Shown: positions 62,193 through 64,000 of the stretch, one piece after another
Layout: each line of letters opens with the position of its first letter
Numbering within the stretch: position 1 is the stretch's first letter
Origin: DATEPR01 sp036491115
GTDB taxonomy: Bacteria > Actinomycetota > Actinomycetes > Mycobacteriales > Pseudonocardiaceae
Direction: 5' to 3'
Assembly (NCBI GenBank): GCA_036491115.1
Contig: DASXCQ010000078.1
Coordinates: forward strand, 186,001-250,000
DNA: 64,000 bases
The notes under the pieces: model-generated
The model's database searches: none
What the model was told of the DNA's origin: nothing
Seen by the model: only the letters and a program-made list of their open reading frames with translations
Program-made: the position numbers and the translations under genes

Positions 62193-63257
62193 TCATCCCT
62201 CGCGCACCGGTGCGCGCACCGCGGTCCAGGAGCAGATCCGGCGGGCGGCGGTCAGACTGGCCCACGAGGTCAGCGTGACCAGGTCGGCGTCCACGCCCCG
62301 GCCAGCCTCGTCGATCACCTGCTGGTCGACCTGGTAGGAGGCGACGGCGGCGAGCAATGCCAGCCGGCCGGCGCCACGCTCGGCAGGCGGCAGCCCGGCG
62401 ACCGCGTCGGTCACCCAGGCGCGGCTCGGGCCGGGCGGCATGCCGGTCCACGTCGCCAGGTGGTCCCGCACGACCGTCCGCACACCCTCCGGCACGGCGT
62501 CGTCGGCCGCGGCGTCCACCGCCGCACAGGCCCTGGCGAACGCGGCGGCCACCGTGGGGTTGCCCGCCGCCCACGCCAGGTCGGCGGTGGGCGCGGCGTC
62601 GGGCAGCAGCCGCAGCGACAGCCCGGGCGCGCGCCGCACCGACGGGCGCATCACCTTGGCCAGCAGCCAGCGGGCCGCGTTCTTGGCCGCGTCCGGGGCG
62701 CCCGGCGGCAGCGGCGACTCGGCCAGGTAGATGTTGACCATGCGGTTCAGGTAGTGGAAGGTCGCCGCGACGCCGACCAGTTCCGGTGCCTGCTCGGCGG
62801 GTGCCGGCACCGCATAAGCCCGGGCCCGGTCGCCGGTGTACCGGGCCCACTCGGCCAACACCGAGATGCCGGGGTCGTCCACGTCGTCGATGCGGCCGGT
62901 GCTGATCGCGTCGGCGGCGCCGCCCGCGGACAGGCCGCGCAGCGCGGTGGAGTGCACCTCGACGCAGTACGGGCAGGCGTTGGCGACCGACACCGCGGAC
63001 GCCACCGCCTCCTTGGCCGCGCGGCCGGCGTACCCGCCGGCCAGCAAGGTCTCCCGGAGGATCAGCCAGCTCGCCGCGAGCACGGTCGGCGCGGGGGAGT
63101 GCAGCGCGACCGGCGGCGCGAGCATGCCGAACTCGTCCTCCAGCTGCCGGTACACCTCGCCCACCACACCGGTGGCCGCGTTCGGCCGGACCGGGTCGAC
63201 GTACCGGATCTGGGCCAGCGATCGGCGGAGCGCGGTCCGCAGCACGGTTCCGGACAC
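62193..63257 (-). CDS. AhpD-like (carboxymuconolactone decarboxylase family) protein
   Basis: 354 residues from GTG 63257 (AGGGAGG upstream). Redox-type CxxC in VANACPYCVEVHSTALRGL with the conserved downstream His, and helices typical of AhpD/CMD proteins; the chain is about twice a single AhpD domain. It lies directly upstream of the YcaO gene in the same operon as a second AhpD-like gene. A role in peroxide handling or in a redox step on the peptide is possible; not a known TOMM core enzyme. Confidence 0.8.
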   Translation of the reverse strand: MSGTVLRTALRRSLAQIRYVDPVRPNAATGVVGEVYRQLEDEFGMLAPPVALHSPAPTVLAASWLILRETLLAGGYAGRAAKEAVASAVSVANACPYCVEVHSTALRGLSAGGAADAISTGRIDDVDDPGISVLAEWARYTGDRARAYAVPAPAEQAPELVGVAATFHYLNRMVNIYLAESPLPPGAPDAAKNAARWLLAKVMRPSVRRAPGLSLRLLPDAAPTADLAWAAGNPTVAAAFARACAAVDAAADDAVPEGVRTVVRDHLATWTGMPPGPSRAWVTDAVAGLPPAERGAGRLALLAAVASYQVDQQVIDEAGRGVDADLVTLTSWASLTAARRICSWTAVRAPVREG

Positions 63258-63339
63258 GGGACCTCCCTGGTAGGCAAGGACACACGGTAACAATCGCCAG
63301 GTTAGGTCAGCGGCGCCCGGCGGGGACCTTCCTTCGTGC

Positions 63340-63891
63340 TCAGGCGTTGTCGCCGACGAGTCCATTCAGGCCGGTGTAGCCGATGTCGGCCAACCGCTTG
63401 CCGGACAACGCGAAATAGTCCGCGTCACCGCGCACGCCCAGACCGTTCACCATGCGGTTCATGAAGTTGAACAGCGCACAGACGATCACCGCGTCGTGCA
63501 GTGCCTGCTCGCCCCAGCCCGCGGCCAGCACGGCGTCCGCGTCGGTCTGGGTCAGCTCGCCCGGCGTGCGGGTCAGCTTGCCGACGTAGCGCAGCACGGC
63601 CCGCATCTTCTCGTCCACGTCCGCCGAGTCCAGGTCGGCCACCGCGGCGGGCGCCACGCCGGCGGGTACGCCGCACGCCTGCGCGGTCTCGGTGTGCACG
63701 CCGTGGCAGTAGGCACAGTCGTTGACGCCGGACACGTAGGCGGCGATCAGCTCCCGCTCGCCCACGGTGAACGGGGACGGCCCGCGCATCACGATCTCGT
63801 GGTAGTCCAGCAGCGGCGTGGAGGTCCTCGGGTAGGCCCGGAAGACGTCCAGCAACATCCCGTCCGCCGGCAGCGACCTCAGGTACGGCAC
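63340..63891 (-). CDS. AhpD-like peroxidase-related protein
   Basis: 183 residues from a GTG at 63891 (GGGAGG upstream). Motif VSGVNDCAYCHGVHTETAQA contains CxxC and the His of AhpD-type alkylhydroperoxidases; FTVGERELIAAYVSGVND and MNRMVNGLGV match uncharacterised peroxidase-related proteins. It is 82 bp upstream of the larger AhpD-like gene and probably co-transcribed with the YcaO/SagB genes. Confidence 0.85.
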   Translation of the reverse strand: MPYLRSLPADGMLLDVFRAYPRTSTPLLDYHEIVMRGPSPFTVGERELIAAYVSGVNDCAYCHGVHTETAQACGVPAGVAPAAVADLDSADVDEKMRAVLRYVGKLTRTPGELTQTDADAVLAAGWGEQALHDAVIVCALFNFMNRMVNGLGVRGDADYFALSGKRLADIGYTGLNGLVGDNA

Positions 63892-63919
63892 GTGATCCTC
63901 CCCGCTCGGTGGTGCGTGG

Positions 63920-64000
63920 TCATCTGGTGGACACGGCGCTGTGCCTGGGCGGTAACTGGCGCGCCAGGCGGTCCACCTCGGTGCAGCGCAGCCAGCACGC
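63920..64000 (-). CDS. C-terminal end of an upstream operon gene (partial)
   Basis: Twenty-six codons and a TGA at 63920-63922 are visible (TEVDRLARQLPPRHSAVSTR at the end); the frame runs off the window edge. It ends 28 bp before the AhpD-like gene on the same strand, so it is probably part of the same operon. Too short to identify. Confidence 0.5.
   Translation of the reverse strand, partial: ACWLRCTEVDRLARQLPPRHSAVSTR

Noticed and set aside
62122..62196. 24-residue minus-strand peptide overlapping the AhpD-like gene stop
   Set aside because: Start is coupled but the peptide is basic, has no leader-like part and no Cys; it looks like chance.
61945..62337. Plus-strand frame near the YcaO start as a possible azole precursor
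   Set aside because: No ribosome-binding site, Arg/Pro-rich sequence, overlaps the end of the AhpD-like gene, and wrong strand for the operon.
1..64000. tRNA, rRNA, CRISPR arrays, insertion sequences
   Set aside because: I saw no transposase gene, no terminal inverted repeats, no regularly spaced repeat array and no tRNA-like cloverleaf; this was by eye, and tRNAscan or ISfinder could change it.

Overview
The window is very GC-rich, densely packed DNA from an actinomycete. Several gene types fit the Pseudonocardiales (Kutzneria, Kibdelosporangium or Actinokineospora-like): a DUF397/helix-turn-helix pair, mycothiol-dependent DinB-fold enzymes, a tgm-type graspetide locus, DUF3558 lipoproteins, UnbU/UnbV and GT4 glycogen synthase. 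The genus is an inference. GTGA/ATGA stop-start overlaps are used throughout to couple genes into operons.

Layout. 1-2.9 kb: end of a secreted subtilase, then a DUF397 protein with its regulator. 3.0-5.5 kb: an ATP-grasp RiPP locus (precursor, ATP-grasp ligase, PCMT-like methyltransferase) whose precursor frame carries an amber codon at 3189-3191. 5.5-7.5 kb: an ESX-type polymorphic toxin with a zinc-ribbon neighbour and a WXG100 protein. 7.5-20.5 kb: mostly housekeeping genes (Sua5/YrdC protein, fused ABC exporter with MarR regulator, glgC/glgA, EF-hand protein, secreted propeller protein, DUF4239 protein, methyltransferase, htpG). 20.6-25.8 kb: an aromatic-acid (gentisate-type) catabolic operon divergent from an IclR regulator. 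25.8-30.9 kb: a molbindin, a methyltransferase, a TetR/efflux pair with a perfect palindrome, and a nucleotidyltransferase-wHTH gene preceded by three ACTATAGT boxes spaced exactly 20 bp apart.

30.9-47.6 kb holds two divergent acyl-CoA catabolic operons: ADP-forming CoA ligases, acyl-CoA dehydrogenases, enoyl-CoA hydratase, thioesterase, SDR, Ltp2-like thiolase with a DUF35 partner, and transporters. Both divergent promoters carry the same operator architecture (ACTAGA-N7-TCTAG), so one TetR protein probably controls both. Three tandem DUF3558 lipoproteins lie between them. 47.7-51.7 kb holds an UnbU/UnbV pair and an AraC regulator, with no enediyne synthase in view.

51.8-64 kb looks like an undescribed RiPP-type region. 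It has a split ThDP-decarboxylase-like pair with degenerate cofactor motifs, a 66-aa orphan peptide with a strong RBS and terminator, a mycothiol-type DinB protein, a NarL response regulator with a double histidine kinase (two complete sensor kinases in one chain), a SagB-type dehydrogenase, a fused leader-binding/YcaO cyclodehydratase, two AhpD-like CxxC proteins and the tail of one more gene. No obvious azole-peptide precursor sits beside the YcaO gene. The orphan peptide at 53353-53553 is the best candidate I can see, but the link is unproven.
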